From the NCBI GenBank assembly GCA_031280115.1, contig JAITHF010000161.1:1-9468 (forward strand): a stretch of 9,468 bases of DNA, written 5' to 3'. Source of the DNA: Spirochaetaceae bacterium (GTDB lineage: Bacteria; Spirochaetota; Spirochaetia; Treponematales; Breznakiellaceae). Position 1 is the first letter of the stretch. Each line of letters starts with the position of its first letter. A program made the translations under genes and the position numbers. Of the stretch, positions 1 through 5,834 are shown in pieces. The notes under the pieces are model-generated. The model was not told the origin of the DNA. It worked only from the letters and a program-made list of their open reading frames with translations, and did no database searches.

Positions 1-54
1 CTCACCGCAGGAAGCACGTGAATCCCCCGCAGGGGGTGAAACAGCCTCCGGCTG
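1..54. repeat. Dispersed palindromic repeat copy at the dciA 3' end
   Basis: Mosaic of modules that recur at 4710-5840. Positions 1-17 match 5791-5807 exactly. CCCCC-GCA-GGGGG at 24-36 is the same dyad as at 5758-5770 and, inverted, 4795-4807. CAGCC-TCC-GGCTG at 42-54 is the same hairpin as at 4710-4722 (inverted form). The hairpin abuts the dciA stop codon (TAG on the minus strand, 55-57). On the minus strand the order after the stop is the same as after the nagA stop: the CAGCC...GGCTG hairpin, then TTTCAC. The copy may continue past the window edge. It has no coding capacity. It might act as a transcript-end hairpin for dciA, but there is no long T-run. Confidence 0.8.
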
Positions 55-510
55 CTACGGGTGGGTGAGGTGCTGTTCCAGCCTTCTCAAGATTTTCTTT
101 AAGCCCTCGTCCTGTATGCGCTCATCCAGCGCCGCAGACGGGCCTCCCGCCTCCTTGAAGGAAGCGTCAAGCCCGGCGCGTTCAGGAACCGGCGGCGCCG
201 GCGGGAACAACCGGGACCGGCTTAACCGGAAAACCATGCCGCTAATGCCCAGTTCAGGAAAACGCTGCCGCGCCTCCTGTAAAAGCAGGCGCTGTTTGGC
301 TTGCAGCACCTGCACCCACCCCGGATGATCCGCCTCAACACGCACCACCCCCCGGTCCAGCGCCGCAATACGGGAGTGGGACGCGGCACGGGAAATGCCG
401 CAGGAGCGCGCCACCTCCTCCCATGAGGCAAAAAGCCCTGCGTACCCCCTGGCCCTGTGAAGGCTCTCTTTGTTAAATAAAACTGAAAGCACTTCCCCTG
501 CCTTCTTCAT
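55..510 (-). CDS. dciA: DciA/DUF721-family protein (DnaB helicase-associated)
   Basis: A 151-residue protein of the DUF721/DciA family. Known DciA proteins interact with the replicative helicase DnaB and help load it in bacteria that lack DnaC or DnaI. The visible core is residues 1-98: an N-terminal helical part, then a strand-rich segment with the family hallmark 'HPGWVQVLQAK' followed by 'LLLQEARQRFP' and 'ISGMVFRLSR'. The tail (about 100-151) is proline/alanine-rich and low in complexity, then ends in a charged helix. The ATG at 508-510 is preceded by a strong GGAGGG ribosome site (518-523). It is transcribed divergently from gltX. In many bacteria this family lies next to recF or gyrB; upstream genes are not expected on this side and downstream ones lie outside the window. 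Its stop codon touches the repeat at 1-54. The family call is by motif recognition only. Confidence 0.8.
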   Translation of the reverse strand: MKKAGEVLSVLFNKESLHRARGYAGLFASWEEVARSCGISRAASHSRIAALDRGVVRVEADHPGWVQVLQAKQRLLLQEARQRFPELGISGMVFRLSRSRLFPPAPPVPERAGLDASFKEAGGPSAALDERIQDEGLKKILRRLEQHLTHP

Positions 511-529
511 CGTTTGTCCCTCCGCGCTC

Positions 530-558
530 AGAATACTCCCTTCAAGCGGTTTTATCCA
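530..558 (-). promoter_or_regulatory. Possible sigma-70 promoter of dciA
   Basis: Read on the minus strand, TGGATA (553-558, 4 of 6 to TTGACA) and TATTCT (530-535, 4 of 6 to TATAAT) are separated by exactly 17 bp. The start site would fall near 523, almost on the GGAGGG ribosome site, which leaves a very short leader. This is only a consensus match. Confidence 0.3.
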
Positions 559-566
559 GACCTTTA

Positions 567-595
567 TTGCGGAATTATTTTTTTTACGCTATCTT
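567..595 (+). promoter_or_regulatory. Possible sigma-70 promoter of the gltX-rpoN-nagA operon
   Basis: TTGCGG (567-572, 3 of 6) and TATCTT (590-595, 4 of 6) have a 17-bp spacer and lie in the AT-rich intergenic stretch. The leader would run from about 602 to 654. It would include three ATGAAAAA-like repeats (601-630) and a weak GGGA ribosome site (641-644) before the gltX ATG. TTTAAT at 595-600 is an alternative -10. The match is weak, but this is the only region where the operon promoter could reasonably lie. Confidence 0.35.
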
Positions 596-654
596 TTAAT
601 ATGAAAAAAATGAAAAATATGAAAAATAAATTTCTATAACGGGACTGAAATAAA

Positions 655-2127
655 ATGAAAATAAAAGACCGCTACGCCCCGTCCCCCACAGGGCTCCAGC
701 ACATAGGCGGGGTGAGAACCGCGCTCTTTAACTATCTTTTCGCAAAATCCCTGGGCGGAACCTTCGTGCTGCGCCTGGAAGACACCGACCGCGCCCGCTT
801 TGATACGAAGTTCGTCCAAAACCTCTATGACACGTTCCGGTGGCTCGGCCTGCAATGGGACGAGGGGCCTGACAACGGGGGGCCTGCCGCGCCCTATATC
901 CAGTCAGAGCGGCTTGGCCTGTACCGCAGGCACGCGCAGGAACTTGCCGGCGCGGGGAACGCCTATTATTGCTTCTGCTCCCCCCAGCGCCTTGCCGCGC
1001 TCAGGGAGGCCCAAGGCGCCGAAGCCGGTTATGACCGGCGCTGCCGGAATATGGGCAGGGGCGAACAGGAGGCGCTGGAAGCCCGCGGCGAAGTTCCGGT
1101 GCTGCGCCTTAAAATCCCCCTTGAAGAAGGCGCGGCCACCGTGTTCCGCGACCGCCTCCTTGGAACGGTAACATGGAAAAACGCTGACATTAACAGCGAT
1201 CCGGTGCTGCTCAAGTCAGACGGGTTTCCCACGTATCATCTTGCCAATGTGGTGGACGATCATCTTATGGGCATAACCCATGTCTTGCGCGCCCAGGAGT
1301 GGCTGCCGTCAACGCCGGTCCATGTGATTATGTACCGCGCCTTCGGGTGGGAGCCCCCTGAGTTCTGCCACCTCCCGATGGTGATGGGCCCGGACGGCAA
1401 GAAACTCAGCAAACGCCACGGCGCCACCAGCATAGACGAGTTCCGGCGCCAGGGATACCTTCCAGAGGCGCTTATCAATTATGTGGCCCTCCTGGGCGCC
1501 TCCTATGAAGAGGGCAAAGATATGTACACCCTGGCGGAACTGGCCGCGCGTTTCAGTATTGACAAGCTCAACAAGGCGCCGGCGGTTTTTGACTATAAAA
1601 AACTCGAATGGTACAACAGCCGGTATATACGGGGGAAAACTGACGGGGAGCTTGCCCGCCTTGCCCTGCCCTGGGCGCGGGAGGCCGGCCTTTTCGGGGC
1701 CCAAGGCGCGGAGCCGGCAGAGGCCCAGTACGCGGCCTTTTCAAGCGCGATGCCCCTTATTCGGGAACGGGTCTCGTCCCTCAGGGAAATACCCGGCAAG
1801 ATACGCTACCTCTTCGCTGAGCCGGACCTCCCCCCTGCCGCCGACTTTATCCCCAAAAAGAAAGACCTGGCCGAAACAGTGCGGCTCTTGAGTATAGGCC
1901 GGGGCTTTATAGCGGCCATAGGGCCGGCAAGCGACAGGGAAGCGGAAGATCTGGCCAAAGAACAGGCCGGAAAAGCCGGGGTTGCACTGGGGGACCTTAT
2001 GACGCCCCTGCGGGCGGCGCTGACCGGTTCAAAAGTAAGCCCCCCTCTTTTCGGCAGCATCCGTATACTAGGGCGGGAGCGCTCACTTGCGCGGGTTGAC
2101 CGGGCGCTCCGCTTTCTTAACGGCTGA
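655..2127 (+). CDS. gltX: Glutamyl-tRNA synthetase
   Basis: Class I aminoacyl-tRNA synthetase that charges tRNA-Glu with glutamate in the cytoplasm. At 490 residues it is normal for bacterial GluRS. The Rossmann catalytic domain opens with 'APSPTGLQHIGGVRTALFNYLFA': HIGH-type motif H16-I-G-G19, then the RLEDTDR motif at 40-46. The KMSKS-type loop is K250-L-S-K-R254. An insertion contains C106-x-C108, Y126 and C130, aligning with the zinc-binding knuckle of E. coli GluRS, but the fourth position (His in E. coli) is Asn132. The anticodon-binding helical domain fills the C-terminal third. One copy alone does not tell whether it is discriminating or also charges tRNA-Gln; the latter would need GatCAB elsewhere. 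It is the first gene of a plus-strand operon with rpoN 20 nt downstream. Confidence 0.97.
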   Translation: MKIKDRYAPSPTGLQHIGGVRTALFNYLFAKSLGGTFVLRLEDTDRARFDTKFVQNLYDTFRWLGLQWDEGPDNGGPAAPYIQSERLGLYRRHAQELAGAGNAYYCFCSPQRLAALREAQGAEAGYDRRCRNMGRGEQEALEARGEVPVLRLKIPLEEGAATVFRDRLLGTVTWKNADINSDPVLLKSDGFPTYHLANVVDDHLMGITHVLRAQEWLPSTPVHVIMYRAFGWEPPEFCHLPMVMGPDGKKLSKRHGATSIDEFRRQGYLPEALINYVALLGASYEEGKDMYTLAELAARFSIDKLNKAPAVFDYKKLEWYNSRYIRGKTDGELARLALPWAREAGLFGAQGAEPAEAQYAAFSSAMPLIRERVSSLREIPGKIRYLFAEPDLPPAADFIPKKKDLAETVRLLSIGRGFIAAIGPASDREAEDLAKEQAGKAGVALGDLMTPLRAALTGSKVSPPLFGSIRILGRERSLARVDRALRFLNG

Positions 2128-2133
2128 AGCGGC

Positions 2134-2140
2134 AAAGGAG
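2134..2140 (+). promoter_or_regulatory. Ribosome binding site fixing the rpoN GTG start
   Basis: AAAGGAG lies 7 nt before GTG at 2148-2150. The conserved RpoN region I begins just after this GTG ('FSFTHSLTQTQEQRLKMSPQ'), so no ATG further in is suitable. Confidence 0.8.
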
Positions 2141-2147
2141 AGCATCC

Positions 2148-3542
2148 GTGGCGCAGACAGGCCCTTCTTTTTCTTTTACCCATTCTTTGACCCAAACCCA
2201 AGAACAGCGGCTCAAAATGAGCCCCCAGCTCTACCAGTCCCTGCGGCTTATGGAGCTTCCGCTTGCGGAGCTTCGGGAGAAGATAGGGGAGGAGCTTGTC
2301 CGCAACCCCGCGCTGGAAGTGCTTAAAGAGCCTGCCGGCGCGGCCTCCCTTGACGCCCCGGCGCCTCCTCTTAAAGAGGCGGATGATTACTCCGAGGCTG
2401 CGCCGGATTCCGGCTTTGCCCGGGCTTTCGGGGATTCCCCCGGAAATCAGGGCTTTATCGAAGGCGCGCCCTCCCGGGGGGAAACCTTGCAGGAACATCT
2501 CCTCTGGCAGCTGCGGCTTGAGCCTGTCAGCGCGGACACCCGCCGGATAGGGGAACTGCTTATTCAGAATCTTGACGGCGACGGCTTTCATAAGGAGCCT
2601 GTGGGCCTGCTTCTTAGCGGGGAGGCGGAAGAGCGGGTTAAAGCGGCTATGCAGGTTGTGCGGAGGCTCGATCCGGCGGGAACCTGCGCCGCTGACTATA
2701 AAGAGTCCCTCTTCATACAGGCCGGCCTTACCGGCGATACCCGCATGGTTCAGGCGCTCCCCTGCCTTGAGGACCTTGAACGGGGGAGGTTCGAGCGGGT
2801 GGGGAAAAAGCTGGGCTGTTCCGCGGCGGACGCGGCGGCGCTGTTTAAGCGGGTCAAGACCCTCTCCCCGTTTCCCGGCAGGCGCTTTTATGCAGGGGAT
2901 ACCCGCTACGTGGTGCCGGACGTCTGGATACTCCGCAAAGAGGGGGGCTTTATCATCCGCCTTAACAACGAGGATATTCCGGTGCTCGGCATCCAGCCTT
3001 TTTTTATGCACGTGTCCCAAAACAGGGGCGGGCCGGAAGACAAGGCGGCAAGGGATTTTGCACGGGAGAACATTAAAGAGGCCCGCTGGTTTATCCAGTC
3101 CATCAACCAGCGCAACCACACGCTGCTGCGGGTTTCCCGGGCCATCGTGCTGTTCCAGCGGCGGTTCTTCGAGAAAGGCCCTAAATACCTGGCGCCCCTG
3201 ACGCTGCGGGACATCGCCTCCGGGCTCGGGGTCCATGAAACCACCGTTTCCCGGGCCTCTCACGGGAAATATATGCAGACCCAGTGGGGCATCTTCGAGA
3301 TACGCCATTTCTTTACCAATTCCATAAGCGGCGCAGGCTCCCAAGGCTCGCCCTATTCTAAAGAAGGGGTCAAAGAGATTATCAAAGATATTATCTCTCA
3401 GGAAAGCAGGCGTTTTTCGGATAACGAGATCGCCCGCATCCTTGCGGACCAGGGCATACCCCTTGCGCGGCGCACTGTGGCCAAGTACCGCGGAGAGCTT
3501 GAGCTGGGGTCGTCTTTTACCCGTAAAAAAGCCGGCGGTTAG
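2148..3542 (+). CDS. rpoN: RNA polymerase sigma-54 factor
   Basis: Alternative sigma factor that directs RNA polymerase to -24/-12 promoters and needs AAA+ enhancer-binding activators to melt DNA. At 464 residues it is typical. Region I (about 1-55) is the activator-responsive segment, with 'LTQTQEQRLKMSPQLYQSLRLMELPLAELREKI' spacing and 'NPALEV'. An acidic, alanine/proline-rich region II follows (about 56-110). The core-binding domain occupies about 115-330. The helix-turn-helix carries H363-E-T-T-V-S-R369, followed by 'KYMQTQWGIFEIRHFF'. The diagnostic RpoN box, ARRTVAKYR, is at 440-448 close to the C-terminus. It sits in an operon between gltX and nagA, an uncommon partner set. No activator gene or clear sigma-54 promoter is in the window, so its regulon cannot be inferred here. 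Confidence 0.97.
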   Translation: MAQTGPSFSFTHSLTQTQEQRLKMSPQLYQSLRLMELPLAELREKIGEELVRNPALEVLKEPAGAASLDAPAPPLKEADDYSEAAPDSGFARAFGDSPGNQGFIEGAPSRGETLQEHLLWQLRLEPVSADTRRIGELLIQNLDGDGFHKEPVGLLLSGEAEERVKAAMQVVRRLDPAGTCAADYKESLFIQAGLTGDTRMVQALPCLEDLERGRFERVGKKLGCSAADAAALFKRVKTLSPFPGRRFYAGDTRYVVPDVWILRKEGGFIIRLNNEDIPVLGIQPFFMHVSQNRGGPEDKAARDFARENIKEARWFIQSINQRNHTLLRVSRAIVLFQRRFFEKGPKYLAPLTLRDIASGLGVHETTVSRASHGKYMQTQWGIFEIRHFFTNSISGAGSQGSPYSKEGVKEIIKDIISQESRRFSDNEIARILADQGIPLARRTVAKYRGELELGSSFTRKKAGG

Positions 3543-3545
3543 GCC

Positions 3546-4709
3546 GTGTCAGGGATCTGCCTTTATAACGGGACCGTTATGACCGGTTTCGCCGCTATGG
3601 AACAGTGCGCGGTGCTCATTGAGGGCCGGCGCATCGCGGACGTGTTCTCCCAAAAGCGGTTTGAAAAAAAGCGCTTCGGCCCGGAGGTCAAACGTATCGA
3701 CGTGGCAGGGTCGTATATTGTCCCGGGCTTTATTGACACCCACATTCACGGCTTCGGCGGCTTCGGCACCGAGGACTGCGACGCTTCCTCGCTTTTAGAA
3801 ATGTCCCGCATCCTGTGCCAATACGGGGTAACCGCGTTTAACCCCACCATATACCCGGGGGAGCGTATGCTTGAGGCCGCCGCCTGTGCAGCGGGGGCTA
3901 TGGGCAGGGAGGAGGGGGCGCGGATAATGGGCCTGCACCTGGAGGGACCCTTTCTTTCGCCGGCGCGCCTGGGGGTCCAGCGGCCTGAAACGGTGAAAGC
4001 CGCGGACCCGTCCCTTATGGAGCGGCTGTGGCAGGCCGCCTCAGGGCGGATTGTCAATATGACCGTGGCCCCTGAGATAAAGGGGATGCGGGAGATCGCG
4101 CTGTACTGTATCAAAAAGGGCATCCTGCTTCAGGCCGGGCACACTGACGCCTGCTATGAACACATGGTCGAGGGTATGCAGGCCGGAATACTCCATGCGA
4201 CCCACCTTTTTAACGCCATGAGCAAACTGGACCACCACAACCCGAACGCGGTGGGGGCCGCGCTTATCCATCCTGAAATGTCCTGCGAAGTTATTGCCGA
4301 CGGGTGCCACGTGCATCCTGACCTCTTTAAGCTGCTCCTGCGGGACAAGCCGCTTAATAAGATCGTGCTGGTAACTGACGCGCTCAAGAGCGCGGGGCAG
4401 AAAGACCCGCCTTTTTTCGCCAACAATGAAGAGGTGGTGTTTCAAGACGGCGTATTCCGCCGGAAGCGGGACAATGTTATCGCCGGTTCGGGGCTTACCA
4501 TGTTACGGGGGGTGCAGAACCTCCGTTCTTTCGGCTTCAGCCTTGAAGACGCGGTAAAGACCGCCGGTTTTAATCCGGCCCAGGTGATGGGCTACACCCG
4601 CAAGGGCGCCATTATTCCGGGGCGCGACGGGGATATAACGGTTTTCAATAAGGACTTTGAGGCGCTTCTTGTCCTAGTAGAAGGGGTCATCAAAAAAAAC
4701 CTCTTCTAA
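3546..4709 (+). CDS. nagA: N-acetylglucosamine-6-phosphate deacetylase
   Basis: Cytoplasmic amidohydrolase converting GlcNAc-6-P to GlcN-6-P and acetate, in amino-sugar catabolism and peptidoglycan or chitin recycling. 387 residues, the usual size. Metal and catalytic motifs are all present: H66-x-H68 in 'PGFIDTHIHGFGG', E133 in 'HLEGPF', H199 in 'AGHTDA', H220 in 'HLFNAM', 'NPNAVGAA' for substrate contact, 'ADGCHVHPD', and catalytic D278 in 'LVTDA'. The N-terminal HxH is the pattern of the two-metal (B. subtilis-like) enzymes; E. coli NagA lacks these histidines. The start is GTG only 3 nt after the rpoN stop, with a weak upstream purine signal, so translation is probably coupled to rpoN. 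No nagB or sugar transporter is beside it. Its TAA is part of a hairpin that begins the downstream repeat element. Confidence 0.96.
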   Translation: MSGICLYNGTVMTGFAAMEQCAVLIEGRRIADVFSQKRFEKKRFGPEVKRIDVAGSYIVPGFIDTHIHGFGGFGTEDCDASSLLEMSRILCQYGVTAFNPTIYPGERMLEAAACAAGAMGREEGARIMGLHLEGPFLSPARLGVQRPETVKAADPSLMERLWQAASGRIVNMTVAPEIKGMREIALYCIKKGILLQAGHTDACYEHMVEGMQAGILHATHLFNAMSKLDHHNPNAVGAALIHPEMSCEVIADGCHVHPDLFKLLLRDKPLNKIVLVTDALKSAGQKDPPFFANNEEVVFQDGVFRRKRDNVIAGSGLTMLRGVQNLRSFGFSLEDAVKTAGFNPAQVMGYTRKGAIIPGRDGDITVFNKDFEALLVLVEGVIKKNLF

Positions 4710-4724
4710 CAGCCGGAGGCTGTT
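4708..4724 (+). terminator. Hairpin overlapping the nagA stop codon
   Basis: AACAGCC-GGA-GGCTGTT forms a 7-bp stem with a 3-nt loop; the stem starts inside the TAA of nagA. Only TTT follows (4723-4725), so intrinsic termination would be weak. It may instead protect the 3' end of the operon transcript. The core CAGCC...GGCTG is one of five such modules in the window (42-54, 4710-4722, 4739-4751, 5624-5636, 5814-5826). Confidence 0.4.
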
Positions 4725-4730
4725 TCACAC

Positions 4731-4875
4731 CCTGCGGGCAGCCGAAGGCTGTTTCACGTGCTTCCTGCGGTGAGAGGGTTTGCACGTTTAGTCACCCCCT
4801 GCGGGGGATTCAGGTGCTTCTCGCGGTGAGAGGGTTCGCGGGTTTAGTCACAACCCAGAAGATGCGCCTCAGCGG
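4731..4875 (+). repeat. Left 145-bp inverted-repeat arm
   Basis: Aligned by hand to the reverse complement of 5690-5834: 129 of 130 bases match over 4731-4860 (the only difference is at 4757), and 12 of 15 over 4861-4875. It contains CAGCC-GAA-GGCTG (4739-4751), CCCCC-TGC-GGGGG (4795-4807) and two related submodules beginning GTGCTTC (4758 and 4814), each followed by GCGGTGAGAGGGTT. Confidence 0.9.
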
Positions 4876-4920
4876 ACGTCGATGGCGCACGGGCGCTGCA
4901 CACGTCGCGTTAGTGGGGGG

Positions 4921-4944
4921 TTTGGGGGAACTGGTTCCCCCAAA
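4921..4944. repeat. Perfect 24-bp dyad in the G-rich stretch
   Basis: TTTGGGGGAAC, TG, then GTTCCCCCAAA: perfect 11-bp arms about a 2-nt centre (as RNA, 10 bp with a 4-nt loop). It is followed by A residues on the plus strand and lacks a T-run on either strand's 3' side, so it is not a standard terminator. The right half of the element has a related but less symmetrical G/C-rich stretch near 5637-5650. Confidence 0.7.
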
Positions 4945-4956
4945 AAAACATAAAGA

Positions 4957-4995
4957 GGCGCGAAGCGCCGATAACTCATTATAAAACAATGAGTT
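4957..4995. repeat. Inner left double hairpin (GC stem plus AT stem)
   Basis: GGCGC-GAA-GCGCC at 4957-4969 is followed by AACTCATT (4973-4980), a 7-nt loop and AATGAGTT (4988-4995). The same pair occurs in inverted order at 5501-5543, extending the inverted symmetry of the element beyond the 145-bp arms. Confidence 0.75.
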
Positions 4996-5199
4996 GTTTG
5001 TGCAAAAAACAGCGCCCCGAAACCTTGCCGGTAGTTACCGGAGCCTCAGCGGCAGCTGCCCTGAAGCCGGATGGTACCCAGTCTGGGTCTTTCTGAGATA
5101 CGGCGTACCCGCGGGTATATACCTTTTTTATTTCTTTATACCAGCCATGAGCGCGGCGTGTGCAGCGGCTCCTGCACAAAAGGCCGGACAGGGTAAACC
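4996..5199. other. Dyad-rich spacer, no gene seen
   Basis: Five short inverted repeats lie in a row: CCGGTA-GT-TACCGG (5028-5041), GGCAGCTGCC (5051-5060), ACCCA-GTC-TGGGT (5076-5088), TACCCGCGGGTA (5106-5117), and TGTGCAG/CTGCACA with a 6-nt loop (5159-5178). Open frames run through here into the tandem array, but they lack ribosome sites and a recognisable domain. The spacer could be a structured RNA region; there is no direct evidence of transcription. Confidence 0.5.
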
Positions 5200-5493
5200 G
5201 TACACTGAGCGAGTCATTCTGTACACGGAGCGAGTCATCCTGTATACGGAACGAGTCATTCTGTATACGGAGCGAGTCATCCTGTATACGGAACAAGTCA
5301 TCCTGTATACGGAATAGGTTATTCTGTACACGGAACGAGTCATTCTGTACACGGAATACGTCATTCTGTACACGGAACGAGTCATTCTGTACACGGAATA
5401 CGTCATTCTGTACACGGAATACGTCATTCTGTACACGGAATGAGTCATTCTGTACACGGAATAGGTTATTCTGTACACGGAATACGCTGCCCT
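5200..5493. repeat. Minisatellite: 14 tandem units of 21 bp
   Basis: Fourteen uninterrupted units of exactly 21 bp start at 5200, 5221, 5242 and so on to 5473. Each begins GTACAC or GTATAC plus GGA (unit 1 has TGA) and ends CATTCT, CATCCT or TATTCT; the last unit decays to GCTGCCCT. The middle varies among CGAGTC, TACGTC, TAGGTT, TGAGTC and CAAGTC. Units 3-6 carry GTATAC, the others GTACAC, so variants are clustered as expected from local unit duplication. Because 21 is a multiple of 3, every frame repeats as a heptapeptide (VILYTER-like on plus, VYRMTRS-like on minus). There are no spacers, so it is not a CRISPR array. Confidence 0.95.
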
Positions 5494-5500
5494 GTCCCTA

Positions 5501-5529
5501 GATAAATCATTATGGTATAATGATTTATC
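5501..5529. repeat. Perfect AT-rich 13-bp inverted repeat
   Basis: GATAAATCATTAT, GGT, ATAATGATTTATC: perfect 13-bp arms around a 3-nt centre, directly after the minisatellite. It corresponds, inverted, to the weaker AT hairpin at 4973-4995. Confidence 0.85.
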
Positions 5530-5561
5530 GGCGCTTTCGCGCCTCTTTGGGAAGAGTTTTT
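5530..5561 (+). terminator. Tandem hairpins with T-run (weak terminator candidate)
   Basis: GGCGC-TTTC-GCGCC (5530-5543) is followed by TCTTT. CTCTT-TGGG-AAGAG (5543-5556) is followed by TTTTT (5557-5561). Together with the AT hairpin before them they could end a plus-strand transcript running through the array. Stems are short and partly AT, so the call is weak. TTTCGCGCCTCTTTG at 5535-5549 is repeated exactly at 5588-5602. Confidence 0.3.
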
Positions 5562-5689
5562 GGGGGCTTTTTTATCAGCGCTTCATGTTTCGCGCCTCTT
5601 TGTGCGAACTTCGCGTAAGGGAACAGCCTTCGGCTGCCCCCAAACCCCCGCTAAAGGCTTCATGCCTCGCGCCCTTTCGCTTGCAAATT
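5562..5689. repeat. Inner right G/C-rich repeat stretch
   Basis: No gene is seen. It holds a second copy of TTTCGCGCCTCTTTG (5588-5602), a CAGCC-TTC-GGCTG hairpin (5624-5636), a C-rich run (5637-5649) and a diverged third version of the GCTTCATG...CGCGCC module (5657-5672). The left half has the inverse counterpart of the G/C-rich run, but the two differ in detail. Confidence 0.6.
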
Positions 5690-5834
5690 CCGCTGAGGCC
5701 CCGCTTCTGGGTTGTGACTAAACCCGCGAACCCTCTCACCGCGAGAAGCACCTGAATCCCCCGCAGGGGGTGACTAAACGTGCAAACCCTCTCACCGCAG
5801 GAAGCACCTGAAACAGCCTTCGGCTGCCCGCAGG
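5690..5834 (-). repeat. Right 145-bp inverted-repeat arm
   Basis: Reverse complement of the left arm (4731-4875) with four mismatches in 145. It includes CCCCC-GCA-GGGGG (5758-5770) and CAGCC-TTC-GGCTG (5814-5826). Its outer end lies about 14 bp before the GGAG preceding the chemoreceptor gene, so this repeat is that gene's immediate upstream DNA and must hold or displace its promoter. Confidence 0.9.

Noticed and set aside
1806..3344. Long 512-codon minus-strand open frame
   Set aside because: It lies antisense to gltX and rpoN, both of which have full sets of family motifs. High GC makes long antisense frames common and its protein shows no recognisable domain.
4881..4902. Sigma-54 -24/-12 promoter (TGGCGC...GCTGCA)
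   Set aside because: The distance between the GG and GC elements does not fit the strict spacing, so the match is chance.
4951..4974. Sigma-28 promoter: TAAA followed by GCCGATAA
   Set aside because: The -10-like GCCGATAA is exact, but the gap from TAAA is 12 bases where about 15 is expected, and the bases belong to a hairpin module repeated in inverted form.
5128..5478. Minus-strand open frame of 116 codons made of VYRMTRS-like repeats
   Set aside because: It starts at a GTG inside the tandem array with no ribosome site, and exists only because the 21-bp period keeps frames open. Plus-strand frames across 4994-5317 and 5160-5501 were rejected for the same reason.
5200..5493. CRISPR array
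   Set aside because: The units are contiguous with no unique spacers, 21 bp is too short for repeat plus spacer, and no cas gene is near.
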